A DNA stretch of 64,000 bases, taken from Diplosphaera chodatii (taxonomy: Eukaryota > Chlorophyta > Trebouxiophyceae > Prasiolales > Stichococcaceae). The notes beneath the pieces were generated by a model that was given only the letters and a program-made list of their open reading frames with translations, made no database searches and was not told where the DNA came from. Within the stretch, counting starts at the first letter, position 1. Each line of letters starts with the position of its first letter. The stretch lies in NCBI GenBank assembly GCA_032358165.1, contig JAALGY010000035.1:186001-250000 (forward strand). The letters are read 5' to 3'. Below, in pieces: positions 1 through 13,789 of the stretch. Both the position numbers and the translations under genes were made by a program.

Positions 1-666
1 AACCACAAGCACAGCATTGCTGTTGACGCGCAGCAGGCTGCCCGATGTCTGAGACGCCACCATGCTCTGGGAGAACTTGCTGCAACGCTGTTGTCGTCTA
101 CGACCTGACCAACAAACTTACGGCAGCCACACGGCGGGGCTGCCGTGCACCGTCTCAAGCTCTCAACAGCATGCCGCCAGCGCAGGCTGGCGCATGCTTC
201 TCAAATCTGCATCTGACAAGCACCTGGCAGGACTTTCAAGCGAATTCTGGGGCCGGCTGGATCTGCAGACCTTTCCTACGCCTCCTGTGAATGGCTCATG
301 GTCTTCGCTCTGCAGTACGGAACAGTGCAATCTGGTACATTTCTGCTTCGTCAGCAGCAGCGGGCAGCAACTTGCCATTGCACGTGCGCCCGTGCTCCAT
401 GCTGGCTTGCCTTCCATGCATGACACATAGACCACTGTGGCATGCAGACCTGCATCGCGATGGTTCATGCTGTGTGTCAGCACCGGCTACACATGCTCTG
501 ACGGACTCAGTTCATCCATGATCAGATCATGTTGGCTTGTTCTGCTTGCGTTTGCCACCAGTAAGCCGATGTAGATCACGCTGGCACAAGCAGAATTCTG
601 CTACATAGCTGTTGGCACCGTCAACCTTGGGGGCCTCTGAGCTACTCGCTGCAGGCATTGGGCATC
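1..666. other. Upstream intergenic region, no gene seen
   Basis: Short open frames occur on both strands, but none has a recognisable protein segment or a plausible intron structure. It probably holds the promoter and 5' UTR of the Sec23/Sec24-like gene starting at 667, and perhaps the tail of a gene lying outside the window. Confidence 0.4.
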
Positions 667-3600
667 ATGTCCGACGGCAGCCGCATGCTGCGTTTCACGC
701 TGCAGAAGTTCCCGGCGACAGGTAACCCCGCAGCATGCCTAAGTGAAGTGGCAATGCTGAAGACATCAGATAATGCTCAGCTTCATATGTCCTTACCTAC
801 TTCAACAACTACTGCAGGGGATCTGAAGGACGCATGTGGGTTGCCATTTGCCTGCGTGGCGCAGCCATTCGCACGGTCCAGACTTGCACCCCTGGATGCG
901 CCGTGCGAGCTGAAAGCGAAGGAGATCGCCCGCTGCACCGACTGCTATGCGTAAGCGTGTCTACCGTGCAAGGTATCAAGGCTCAGACGTGGCCAATGTG
1001 GAACTCAACATACACAGTGGTAGCATTTATGCCGGCAGGTACATCAACCGCTACTGCCAGCTGGAGCGAGCTGGTTGGTCGTGCGCACTGTGTGGTCAGT
1101 ACAACGAGCACCTCAGCTTCCACGAGGCCAAGTATGTCACCATTGGCGATCTGGCCCTGCACAGTCAAAACTGCCTGGTGGCAGGACCCTGGACTGTGCT
1201 GACATGAGACCAGGCAGCGCAGCTGATCTGGATGGCATGTGGCAGGTATGGGCGCCAGTCTGCAGTCCACAGGCTTCCGGAGCTGAGGGCAGACTTCGTG
1301 GAGATGGAGTGCGATCCCTGCGAAGGCCTTGACGACAGCGACTCAGATGACGATGAGGTGTCAAGTGATTCAACCTGCACTATGTACAAGCACGGCGGGA
1401 CATTTGTGCCAGATTCCTGCCAGCAGCAGGGCGAATGGGCCTATGAGCAGAAGGGATTGCAATCTGGCATGCAGTCGGTGACGGCATCACAGCTGGAGCA
1501 GCCAGCGGTTCCAGTATACCTGGCGCTAGTGGATGTTTGCTGCGGGGAGGACACGCTGGAGCTCATGCGATCCGCACTGCAGGCGGCTCTAGAAGCGCTG
1601 CCGCCAGCTGCGCGCTTCGGCCTGATCACATACTCGCAGAGGGTGAGCCGACATGGCGGCTATTTGTAGTGAATGCATCTTTGGAAACAGCCTTCGCACC
1701 ATGTGTGTGCAGCGTGCATAGCTTGCATCTTGGCAGCTGCCAGTGTGCCGACGGTGTGCTGGGTCTGCAGCTTTGCTTCAACGACCCGATTGATGAGAGG
1801 GTGCATCATTCCTGGGAGGCCATCTCCTGTCGTCCCATCTCAACCCTCCCCTGCTCTGCAGCTGGGGCTGTATGAGGTTGGGCCTGGCGGCAGCGCCTCA
1901 GTGCGGTACGTGCAGCTGCTGGACGATGACACCGCGCCGACAGCCCTGGAGCTGGAGGATGCGCTGCCGCTGGCGGCGCTGCTGACCCCCGTGGGTCAGG
2001 CCAAAGAGTCCATTGTTGCGGCGCTGGACGCGCTGCAGGCAGAGCCCTTCGACCCCCCCAGCAAGGGTGTGTGGTCTTCACATGCGCTCAGGGTGAAACG
2101 CACGTGCTAGGCTGACAGGTGTGCAACGAGCATGAACTGCAGGGTGCACTCGAAAGGGGCAAAGATGTGCTCGAAGAGCACTTGTTTCGGTTGGACTGCA
2201 GGCGAGCCAGAACAGCTGAGGGGCGGCCGTGCTTTCGGCGCCGCTGTGCAGGCGGTGCTTCGCTATCTGTCTGGAGCGGCTTCGCTGCAGCGAGAGGCCG
2301 GCAGTAGAGCAGCTGCAGCGGGCCCCGAGGCAGCAGCCGCCAATGGCACAGCATCATCTGTGGCCGGCAGCTATGCAGGTAAGCATGTCGTGAATTAGCA
2401 ATGGCGCGTGGTGTCCTGCTCTCAGCTGCATTAGGCATGGTGGCATCCATTGCTGTAGCTTGCGACAGTGCCTGTGAGTCACTGACATCGCACACACCCG
2501 CATATGTGTGGCGAGCGGGAGCCCTCAGAGCAAATGCATCTGCCACCAGGCGCACGCTTGCTGGCATTCGTGGCCGGGCCACCCGATGCGGGCCGGGGTC
2601 GGGTGTTTCACCGGCGGCCAAGGCGGCAGGACCCCGAGGCCGCGGGTCCCACCGCCTCCACCATCATCATGGACCCCATGATGTCGGACCTGAACCCATA
2701 CACCTTTTCGATGCCCGCCGTCCCGCCCTCTCGCTTGGCGGACGCAGAAGATGATGGGCCCCAGCCTGTAAGCATTACAAATGATGGGCTTGATAAACAC
2801 GTCCTCTACCCTCCTCTACTTCCTCCATGGGGTGTATGCCGCAAATTCCAAGTCCTGGTCTGTTTGGTGGGATGGACCTGCTCAGGTGCTGTTGACCTTG
2901 ATCAAGCACTTTGTGCATTATGGGCATGTCTGCAATATGCATGGCACGTAATGCTGCAGATCGAGATCGACCCAGAGGCACGCGAGTTCTACGAGGAGGC
3001 AGCAGCAGCGGCCGCGTCACTGGCCGTCTGCATCGACCTGTTTGCTGTGTCAGAAGAGGTGAGCCGCTGTATCAGCACAGGTGAGCCACAGCAGATCAGA
3101 TGCAATCCAATGTTCTGCCCATTCGCACGCCATCTTCTGCACAGGCGCGATCCGCACATGGTGAATGCAGGGGTGTGGCCTGGCAGCAGTCGAGCCTCTG
3201 GCAGCAGCAACAGGCGGCGCCTTGTTCCTTTACCCGTCAGCAGATGATGCGGCCCTGCCACAGGTAGCATTGCAGTGCACTTGTGCTGCTGAAGCTCTCA
3301 GAATCGTCACACACCTGCAGGACCCATGCTCTGCCTCCTGATCTGGTTGCCCGTGTTGCAGGATATTTACAGACGCCTCGGATCGCCTTTGGCCCGCGGC
3401 GGCTTGTTGCGGCTGCGGACTTCGCCTGACGTCAGAATAGCCCGTGCATTTGGCCATCTGTTCCCGGATGACCAGTTCGAGAACCTGTTTCACGTCATCA
3501 GCGCGGTGCGTGGACTGGCTGTGCACACTAGGCTTTAGAGATGATTCCTCCTGAGTCTGCCTCAGCGCCTGGTGCCTTCTCCTATCAGCATCTGTGCGCT

Positions 3601-5477
3601 GATGAACCGTGCCAACGTCTCTTTTGAAAGTGTTTGAATCTTGCAGGACCCTGGCGACTGTTTCGCATTTGATTTGGAGTATGCCAAGGCCTCGGGGCTG
3701 AACAACATGGAGGGCATGGCGCCCGTCCTGCAGATGGTGTTTCAGTACTCCGTCCTGGTGCCGCAGCCAGAGGCACAAAAGACGGGCGTAGACACGGCTG
3801 CATCACCACAGAGGTAAGTCTGTGCCTTGGTCATGTGAAGGCTGCTCAGTGGCTCAGGTCGGCAGTCTGCAGAAAGCTCGCATGTCTGTGCACCTCTGCA
3901 AGTGCCTGAGCTTGCTGGCACTCCTCCACAGGTTTGTGCTGCAGCGGCGGATGAGGGTTGTGACAGTACCAGTTGCCATAGCCGTCACACCGCGGGAGGT
4001 GTTTGACGGCTGCGACGCCGACGCTGTGCTTGCTGTACTGCTGCACAAGCTGGTAGAGGCTGCTGGCAAGGTGTGCAGCCTGCAGGAGCCTGCGTGCTCC
4101 TTACGACCGTATGCTTACCCGCATGTTGTCCACATGAGATGCTGTACAATTCACTGTTCCTGTCGTGCAGGACGGTGCTGCTGAGGGGCATGCACTGTTG
4201 CGTGATTGGCTGGCCATACTGGCAGGGCAGTACAATCAATACATTCTTGGGCTGGCTGCAGACACGGCAGTGCAGGTGACTGTGGTGTTGGAATCATACA
4301 CTGCCGTCTGCATCTGCTCCTCAGCACCCCCCTGCATGACCAAGGGTGCGTCCGCTGGCATCAATGCACCCCGCTCTTCATGTACAGGCAGACGTGGCAT
4401 TTGAGGCAGTGGAGGCCCTGCAGCCAGTACCGCGGCTGACATATGGCCTGCTGCGCAGCCCGCTGCTGGTGCGGCGGCCAGATGACCACCCAGACAGCGC
4501 CACCGCCGCCCGCCTGCTGTGGGTGGGTGCTGCGCTGTCAACAACAATGCCATCAACATGAAGGTTAACATGACATGAGGATTGAAGCCCATGCCCACAC
4601 AGTTGCCAAGTGCCATGGCATGCTTCAGCAACGAACAGGTTCAGCCATGCGGTTGCCAGGATGCCACCTGAGCTTCAACCTGGCCTGCCTGCGCCGCTGG
4701 CGGTTTCTGCTCAACCTGCCCAACCCTGCATGCAGGCGGGTCTGCCACCAGGGGAGCTGCGACGGGCGGTGTTCCCGCTGCTGTCATCGTACAGCAGCCC
4801 AGACGCGCAGGCCTTCCCGCAGCACTCGCTGTCTGAGGCGGCGCTGACCACCAGGTTCGCCCGAGGGCACTGCACTGCTTAATTGGCAAGCAGCGCACCA
4901 AGTCCTCCATGTGCAGTCTGTCCAGATGTGGCATCGGCGCAAGCGACTTTGACCTCTGACGTGACATGCACGCATTCACAGCGTGGCAATGACTGACATT
5001 TAGTACAACCCTGTCCGCGACAGCGGGCAGCCCATCTTCCTCCTGGACACGCACACGGAGGTGGTGGTGTACTATGCGCCGGGCGCCCAGGAGCAGCCCT
5101 TCCCGCCGCCGCAGGGCTCGCTGCTGCGCAACGCGATCAACGCCGCACGTGCGGGCCGCCGCATGACGCCCCGCCTGCGCCTGCTGCGCAGCGGCGCAGC
5201 ACCAGACCATGACAGGCGCGTGTGCTGCCTGCGTATGTTGTGACTTCCTTTGGGGATCCCACCTTGCATTGTGTCGCTTCAGCACCCAAGACCAGATGGT
5301 CCTCCAGTGAGCCTGTCGTGCTGAACGTGGCGCAGGATGTTCCACGCCCGCCTGATAGAGGAGCCGGATGCGGGGTTGGCGGCGGCGGGTGCAGAGGCCG
5401 GCCGCGGCTTTGTGTTGTTCCTTGACAGCCTGAAGGCGTCAGTGGTCGAGCTGTTGCAGCGGCAGACGCATGACTAG
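667..5477 (+). CDS. Sec23/Sec24-like transport family protein (plant type)
   Basis: The product matches the plant Sec23/Sec24-like family (the type of Arabidopsis At2g27460), a relative of COPII coat subunits that would act in the cytosol at ER-derived membranes. The order of parts fits: an N-terminal segment ending PFACVAQPFA; a zinc finger with two Cys pairs (CTDC and CALC); a trunk starting VPVYLALVDV (about 1510) with GLITYSQ; VCIDLFAVSEE (about 3020); the beta-sandwich piece FGHLFPDDQFENLFHVIS (about 3450); helical pieces around 4160-4500; and a gelsolin-like C terminus with PIFLLDTHTEVVVYY and the end LLQRQTHD before TAG. The start at 667 is the first ATG that gives the expected N terminus; exon 1 ends at 721 and joins cleanly at 819. 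At least twelve introns are present. The exact cargo or partner of this plant branch is not evident from sequence. Confidence 0.88.
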
Positions 5478-6227
5478 CGGCGTTGGGGCCCGTTCAGACG
5501 AGAAGTGTTATTTGGCTGCCTCGACCGTGTCAAGTGACCATGGTCAAGTGTCTTGGTCAATTGGCCTGCAAACCACCCAGGTGTTGATCCCACAAAACGC
5601 CTCGGGTTTGACCTAAAGCATGGTTGTCAGACAGCTGACAGACAAACCATCTGACGCAACATGTAGCATTTGATTCTGCTCGCACAGCGGCGGTGCGGCG
5701 CTCCCGAGTGCCAGTCTGGGTAGGTCACAGCGAAACTGTCGGGCATGCTGGATCTGCTCGAGCGCTGCTGTGACGCGTCAACATCACCTCATGCATGCAC
5801 CTGATCTGCAAATGTAGCAAGTGCTGTCGATCACTTGCTGTGTATGGTTTTCACAAGGGTGTCATCATTGATTCCGGCACATCTGAAAGGGTTCTGCTGC
5901 TGATGCTGTGCCGCCAGTTATGTCTTCGGGATGCGGGTGCTTGAATGCATCTGAAACCTTCAGCCATCCTCGCGCGCCACGCAGACTCAACTTTGTGTTG
6001 CATTCGCAAAGCGTCAAAAGAACCTAGCTTAATGTTAGGGACTTAGAGGTTGTGGGAACACATACATGGCAGAGCCTTGGACATCCTCTGTAGATGGCGC
6101 CACACGAGAGCGCTGCAGCAGGAGCGCAGACAGTCGACACGTTGGCCGGTACGGCATGAACCTCTGATCTGTCATGCACACAGCTCCCGATAATTCCCCC
6201 TGCAGATGTGCCACATCCTGATGCTGG
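5478..6227. other. Intergenic: 3' UTR of Sec23/24-like gene and 5' region of the BEACH gene
   Basis: No supported gene. The next gene's true first exon may lie here: an ATG near 5743 opens a short frame (MLDLLERCCDAS), but I could not tie it by splicing to the kinase-like exon at 6228. Confidence 0.4.
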
Positions 6228-9200
6228 ATGTGGTGTGCCTTCAAATGCGCAGATGTGCTGCTGTACGCTCCCGAGCTGCTCAGCAGAGCTGGAGACAACG
6301 CCGCTGGCGTTGCTGCTGTGGACGCTGGCAGCCTGGATGCACGCCTGCTGCTGTTCCAGCTGCTCTCCGCGCTGGCAGAGCTGCATGGCAGAGGGAGAGC
6401 GCTGGGCAGCCTGCGGCCAGAAGATGTGCTGCTGCACGATCGCCAGTGAGCGCTCCTGCCTCTGCAGCCTACTTGGCGGAGATGCGACTGTGCTCGACTG
6501 GCTCTAGATATGGCCTACTTCTGCGTGGTCACCAGGCAGCTGTTGCTTACTCTTGCCGGGTGAATGTGCAGGTTTTTGTCCCTGGCAGACCGTGCCGCCA
6601 GTCACAAACAGACTGATGCCGGTCTCAGTCAGGAAGGCAGTCTGGCGGAGCTGACGGAGCGCTGGCGCATGCGGCAGATGACCAATCTGGACTACCTGCT
6701 GCGGCTGAACACACTTGCCGGACGGCATGCGGGCGACCGTGCATTTGCGCCGATGCTGCCCTGGGTGCTGGACTTCAGCATGCCCCCTGAGCCCGACATG
6801 GACACCCTCGCAGTAAGCTGGTCCCTGACTGCTGCATTTCAGATGGTTCAGGCCGCAGGGACGTGTACTGCACTGCAGTATCGGGCCTGTGCTGTGGCTT
6901 AGCGTTTGTGGTGTCTGGATCTGTAGGAGGCAGCTCCAGGGTGGCGTGATTTGTCGAGGACGAAGTGGCGGCTGGCAAAGGGTGACGAGCAGCTGCAGGT
7001 CACATATGCCAGCTCCCGGCCTCTGCACCACATCTCTGACGAGGCACTCTCAGAGCTGGCTGTGTGCATCTACCAGGTGGACCACGTCCACTTCTGATTG
7101 ATGAGTTTTCTTGGCTAAGAACAGGCAGAATGGGGCTCTGAAGTCACCAACATCTTGCCAGATGCGCTGCAGTGTCTGTTTGAGCAGAGGTACGAGTTGT
7201 GGTCTGCACTGATGCAGGCAAGGCGGCTTCCAAAGGAGCTGTTGCAGGCGGTCGTGCGCGGTCGATTCGAGGTGCCATCACCACGAAACGTGCTTGCTGA
7301 TAGCGCCAGCGTCACACCTGCATGATAGTCTACCCTCGCCAGATTGCGCAAAAGCAATCTCAAGTGTCCCACAGGCGCTAGAGTACCCGGTCTCCCTGGA
7401 GCGCCTGTATCAGCTGTCACCAGACGAGGCCATCGCTGACTTCTACACCGACTCGGAAGTGTTCCAGTCGGTGCACCCCGACATGCCTGACCTGCAGCTG
7501 CCAGCCTGGGCATCGTCCGCAGCAGACTTTCTGCGGCGTCACAGGTGAGACTAGGTGACGTCTGGTTTTCACTGATCATTGAAGCACACAGTTTGTGTTT
7601 GCATCATGGATCATCAGCATCATGTGCAATACTGGCTCACTCTGCGCACTGCTTGCTGCCGCGACAGGGCTGCACTTGAAAGTGAGCGCATGTCACGCAG
7701 CCTGCACCACTGGATTGACCTGAACTTCGGGCATGCGCTGCGGGGCGATGCGGCGGTGGCCAACCTGAATGTGGAGCTGCCGCGGGTGGGTCGCGGGCTG
7801 CTCCGCCGCCGCCGCCGCCCGCAGCTATTTCACCGACCGCACCCTCGGCGGCTTCCTTCATGCATGGCTGACAGCAGCGCAACGCCTTGGCTGGTGCGTG
7901 CCAAGATGTCAGCGCATGCGCTTCGCCTTGTATCGCATGATGACACAGCATCGGCATCATCGAGTGCAGCAAATATGATGGGCTGACACAGATGTGCCGT
8001 GCAGCACATGTTGACCAGCGGGAATGCTCTGGAGCTGATGTCTCGACTGGAGGAAATGGAAGTCTGTTCCAGCTGCTGTTCGGTGTCAACGGACGCCGAG
8101 CACGGCAGCTGTGGCGACAGAGGGACCGTCGATGCACAGGCCGCCGATGTGCGGGCTGTTGGGTGCATCGCGGTGCAGCTGTTCCGCTGCAAGCGCTTGC
8201 TCCTCTCGAGCAGCAGCAGGACAGCATGGGATGCTGAGGTAACAGCTCCCCTGCATCATTCGCCATCATGCCACAGCAGTCAGTGGGTCGGCTCTCACTT
8301 TGTTCTACTGTAAGGCACACCGAGTATTGCTGCGTGTTTGCAGGTGCAGCACCTTCCCCTGCACCTGCAGTCATTTGTGCGCAAGTGCCTGCATGCTGAG
8401 GCAGGCAGCACCGCAGCCACCTTGCTCAAATCTGAAGTGTTTACCAGTGCTGTGCGGCGGTCGTACCAGCTGCTCCAGATGCTCGATACCGTGCCAACAG
8501 GCAAGCTCGCCAGACCTGTCGGTCCCAGCGTGCAGGTTTGTGAGTTGCACACTCTGGATTCCCATGCACGTGCCGCTGTAAATACATCATCTGTCAACCT
8601 GCAGATGGAGGTCAGCGACTGCAGCAGCTTGCTGGCTGGGTGTCAGAGGGTGGCCTGGCAAGAGCAGATCCTGTGCTGTTGCAGCTCGTGGTGCCAATAT
8701 GCTTGCAGCAACTGCGGTCCCCGCTGCAGCAACAGCAGCCACCTGCTGAGCCCAGCCGGGCTCTGCAGCTGTCTTTCAGCCAGGTCTGTTTTCTCCCCTG
8801 CACTCGCCAGCCCTTCCAGACGTCGTTCCTATGAGTGTCTCCCAAGACAGCGTGCCACATTGGGCATCACATCATGACCTGCTGTTAGTATCCCGCCTGC
8901 AGGTGTTTTCAGCTGTGGTGACGTGTCTCAGCCGGCAGGAAGCGGAGCGTTGCTTGCCTCCCTTGCTCGCTGATGTAGTCAGCACGGACAGCGCCGCTGC
9001 AGCTGCCTGCCAGATGGCGTGCACACAATCAGACGTGGTTGCGCTCCTGGCTTCACGGCTGGGGCCGCAGGCATTTCTGATGCATGTCCACCCGCTGCTG
9101 CTGCAGTTCCTGTGCGCCGGGAGGGCACCCGCGCTCTGCCAGGCAAGGTGTTCCGGCTCGTGCACATGGCGCATCATACACTACACGATGCTATCACACG

Positions 9201-12200
9201 AACAAACATCGTGAGCATGTCTTGCCACCACCGAAGGTGCTCATGACAGACTCGTCACACGGCATGCAGGCAGCCATTGGTGCCGTCGAAGCAACTGGCG
9301 TCCTGTTCCCTCTGCCGATCACGCTGCACCATGTCGTGCCATCACTGATTGCATGCCTGGGCTCTGCGCCGGACGTCGCAGTCGCACTCATCCATGTAGC
9401 CAGCAGCATCGGTGGCGCCACAGTGGCGCGGCATGTGCTGCCCACGTTGCTGGCTCTGCTCATCAGTGGCGGGGCGCGCCTCCCTGCCAAGCAGCAGCCC
9501 CTGCGCAGTGCAGGCAAGCCATCACGTTTCTGTGGTTGTAGCGCTGGCTCGAAACTGCAAGCGCCACCCAGTAGCACATGCTCCTGACTCTGACACCTGC
9601 CACAGCAGGTCGGACTCCAGAGGCAACTGTCATGATGGGCATTGTGACGGTGCTGGAGGGCCTCCTGCCCAGCCTGCCAGAGGCTGTAATCCTGCAGCAG
9701 CTGGTGCGCTGCATAAAACGACCTGCATGTCGTGTCGACCGTGAGCAGCAGTGCAGCACCGCTGCATGCGCAAAGCCATGTGCCTCGCTATTCGACTGCA
9801 GGTCGGCCCAGCTGAACTGCCGGATAGCAGTGGGACGCGGCCCACGGAGTTGCTGCAGCTGCTGCTGGCTCCGGATGTCCACCGCCATGCCTCCTCCCAG
9901 CTGCGCAACCGTGCCGCCGCCCTGCTCCTGCAGGTGCTCTGAACTTCAACTGAATGCAGTCAGTCTTGGAGCAGCAGCTTCACCTGCAATGGCAACTTCT
10001 TACCACAACACGTACTGCTGCCTCAAGACCATGTTTCAGAGTGCTTTCGGAGTACCAACTTGCAAGTGCAGGCGTGCAAGGTGGCTGGTGGGCAGCAGGC
10101 ATTCCAGGACGGGCTGCTGCCACAGCTGCTGCCCATTTTCCACTGCCGTGAGGAGCTGCGCGGTGCATATGGCGCAGCGTACAGCACGAGTGACCGCAAT
10201 GGCAGCACCAGCAGCGGGTTTAGCGGCGGCGACGCCCCAGAAACGGAGGCGGCAGAGCATTCTGACAGCGGCTACTGGTGAGACCGGTACAGGAGGCGGT
10301 GAAGCCTTTGCGCAAGTTGCTGATGTATGGCAACACGTCAGTGGGTTTGCTGGTACGAACTACAGGGACCTGGTCTACATCCTCTACCCGGAAGTGGTGG
10401 AGACAGCCGGATTGACAGAAGCCCGAGATGCAGTGCCTGACTGGGCCACGCTGGAGAAAACCCTGCAGGTGTCGTACGACTGCAACATGTAATGGCCCCC
10501 AGAGGCCAATTGTTGCACTGGTGCTGCTTCTGTGCATGGTCAATGCGTGGAGCCATTGACAACCTGCTGATGATCAAAGAAATCAAAGATCTGCTCTGGG
10601 CTGGGCTGAAGTGTGTTTCTATGTGTGCAGGCCAGATATGGCTGGCGGCCCTCCCCTGCAATAATGCATGCTGCTGAAGCTGCGGCAGCCGGCAGCTTGA
10701 GGCTGCAGGCGAGTGCTAGCTATCCTACTCCTGTTGTGAGTGCAGCTTCTCTGCAACGAAAGCCGAAGCTGTGTTGCAAATGCGCAGCATCCTGACCTGC
10801 AGGCGAGCGTTGCAGCACAGCGCAAACGGCAGGAGCAACTGTTCGTCAGTGGGTCTGGCTGGTCCGAGCCAGCTGCCAGGGCCACGCTTCAGCATGGCCC
10901 AGATGTGCCTGCAAACACTGCGGTCAGGCGCCTCAGCACAAGCCGACCCACATCAGCAGGGCCGTCCAGCCAGCCAGGTGACGCCTGATGCGCGCCACCA
11001 ATGTATGTTGCATTTGCACGTGCATCGTCCCGGTGTGTGCAGCATGTGTAACCAAGTGGCATGTCGTGCAGCAGCGGGGAATGGCGTCAGCATGGTGAGC
11101 AACAACGGCCACCGACAGCAGCAGCCATGGCACTGGCTGCCCACTGCCGCCACCGTGCCACCCGCCCAGCCCAGTGAGTCTACCAACTGCTGTCCCACGC
11201 AGCCTGTACATCGCACACACGGGGCATGGTTGGTGGCATGCGCTCAGGCTGCACGTATCTGCAATGTCGCCCTCAGGGACCGAGCTGGCACAGAATGGCA
11301 TGTTCTGGCAGCAACCGTGGCGGCTGCGCACTGATGTGGTGCATCAGTGGCGTGCCTTCCCCGAGCGCCTGCGCGCGCTGGCCGTCTCCGAGGACAAGGC
11401 GACAGTCGTCACAGCAGGTGTGTATGTGACCTCTGCCCAGCACCTCGCATACCTGCTGACGTTTCGGATGTGCACCCGCTGCGATGACTTGCAAGCCGCC
11501 AGCGCGAGGGGCAGGCTTGACATGGACCTGCAGGACGGGGCACACTGGCAGGCGCAGAGGCAGAAGTGGTGCGCTGCTGGAGCCTCGCTGACGGCAGCGG
11601 CGGTGCGTGCACTACTAGACATGAGCCGAGCAAGCACTGGCTGCTGCATGCCATATTGCTGCAATCCCTTGGATATCGTGGCGCCAAGCCATGTGCATGG
11701 CACCTGCTGTTGTCTGGTGTTTGGTGGCTGAACATGCTGAAGTGTGCAGGTGCGCAGTACAGTCTGCATGCTGCAGCCGTGACAGCCGTTTGTCTGCTGC
11801 CGGCGCACACACAGCTTGCAGCATCGCGCGATGCTGCTGGCGCTGTGCACCTGTGGTCCACGGCGACCGGCAGCCAGGCGGCCTGCTTCCCGGGACCCGG
11901 CCTCCCACCAGTCACCGGCAAGCGATGCGCATCACGACCTGCCATTATGCACTGCACCAGGGAGATTTCCTGGTGCAATGAACACGAGGATAGCATGTTC
12001 TGGTGTGATTTGCGCACATGTTGCAAGCAGAACGAGACAGACTGGGGCCTCGGCAATTTGCAGGTAGTCAGCGGCAGCGGCCGCGCAGGCGGGGCTGGCT
12101 GCCAACCGGGCGGCCAGGCGGCAGCGTGGCTCCTGCCGGGGGCGCACCTCAGAAGCGCCCCGCCGTGCACGGCCTCGTGCAGGCAGCCGCTGCACCAGAG

Positions 12201-13541
12201 GGTGGCGCTGCCGCACAAGACCCGCCCTTCGCCGCCAGGTAGGTGGTTCTCAGTCGTCTCCAAAGAGTCTGCTGATACAGTCCTCAACATATCACGACCG
12301 CATCATGCATCACAGTGGGTGTGGTCACGTGTTGAAACGACAGTTGCTTTCCCAATGTGCAGGTCGCTCAAAGGGTACACATGCATGGCGGCGCTCGAGC
12401 GCAGCAGCCGCCTGTGCCTGGCTGTGGGCACCGCCGGCGGCCAGGTGGACTTCCTGGACGTCGCAACTGCAGCGCTGACGGCCAGCATGCTGGCGACACC
12501 TGATGAGGTGGGCTGCTGCACTGCTGCAGCAGGGCGACGCACTTGCTGACTAGGCTGCCCAGGGTTATGCACTGGTTGAGCATCATGTTTGATCGACTAC
12601 TGATTGCCTTTGTGTTATTGACGTGCACGCAGGGCTTGGTGGCGGTGTCGGCATTGCACTCTGACAGCAGCCTCGGCAGCCCGCTGCTGGCCGTCGGCTT
12701 CGACAGTGGTGGCGCCACGCTGCTGGACGTGCGATGCGGAGACCTGGTGGGCGCCTGGCGTGCACACAGCGAGCGGGTTACATCACTAGCCAGCGATGGG
12801 CACTGCATCGTCACCACCTCGTTGGTATGCACCTCGCATAAATCAAAGCCATTTGCGGCTGCCGCATGCCCAGCAGCACATCAAAATGTCTGGTACAGTT
12901 TTGCGGTCGGGTGCTGGTGTGTGCATTGCAAGGACAACACCTCGCCCTGTTGCGGTGGCAGGATCGGAGCATGAAGCTGTGGGACATGCGGGCCTGCAGC
13001 GGATCAGCACACCGCCTCAGCTCGCCCACAGCAACGCAGCCTGGCCTGCTGCACAGCTTTGGCGGCTTCAAGCACGCGGTCACTGCTGTCACAGTGCACA
13101 GGGGCACCGCCATCTCCTGCAGCCGCGGCAAGGTGGCCCTGACATCGCTGGCGCCGCCGTACGCTGCAGAGGTAGACTGCCGGACCCCAAACAGCGTTGC
13201 AACTGTAAGATATGGGTGCCAGCAAGAACAGTCGTCGATCGTCTTCGTTCCTTCTGCAGGTGCAGCTCACGCGTCTGACCAGCGGCGTGCCGGGCATCAA
13301 CTCGAGGGCGCCCATTGCTGGCCTGGCGATGCTCCCTGCCAGCCGCCTGATGGTTGTCGGTTGTGAGGATGGCACCGTGAAAGTTTGTGCATGAGATTGC
13401 AGCTGTGGGTGTGGTGCCGTGACCTCTTGTTTGCAGATTGAGCTGGCTGACGGCATCCAGCCGGCAAAACCAGCCAGTGTTCGCCATGTATATCTCAGGG
13501 ATTATTGCTGCAAGTGTTTTCCGTCTTGTAAAGAACCATAG
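6228..13541 (+). CDS. GFS12: GFS12-like protein: kinase-like + BEACH + WD40
   Basis: Large multi-exon protein matching plant GFS12, a BEACH-family scaffold with a kinase-like domain, implicated in vacuolar and endomembrane trafficking. In order: a kinase-like lobe (LLLFQLLSALAELHGRGRA, about 6330-6440); the BEACH domain from MTNLDYLLRLNTLAGR (about 6678) and MLPWVLDFSMPPEPD through LAKGDEQLQVTYASSRP (about 6970) and YQLSPDEAIADFYTDSEV to LHHWIDLNFGHAL (about 7700) and a HRPHP segment (about 7830); a helical repeat linker (about 8340-9740); then WD40-like repeats from about 11270 to 13440 (VHLWST, MKLWDMR, VVGCEDGTVK). The last intron runs from about 13381 to 13437 and the final exon ends KCFPSCKEP at 13541; reading through the intron would instead stop at 13394. 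The 5' end is not resolved, so the span start is only the first supported coding exon. Confidence 0.82.
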
Positions 13542-13789
13542 CAGAAGTGTGTATATACCCTGCCATCGCACACATGTACAGCGGCATCCATCTCACATGT
13601 AGCTGCTGCTCTTGAGGGTGCCTCCAAATGAGGTTGAATCTGTTTCTTGTGTCGCGCCATTGACACGTCATACTCAGATGGCTTACATGAGGCATGTTAA
13701 ACCCAGTGTGGTGTGCAGAAAACTTCTGTCGGCACACTCGCTGCCTGTCACAAAACAGCTGCTACCGTGACGTTGTGGCGCTTAAGGTC

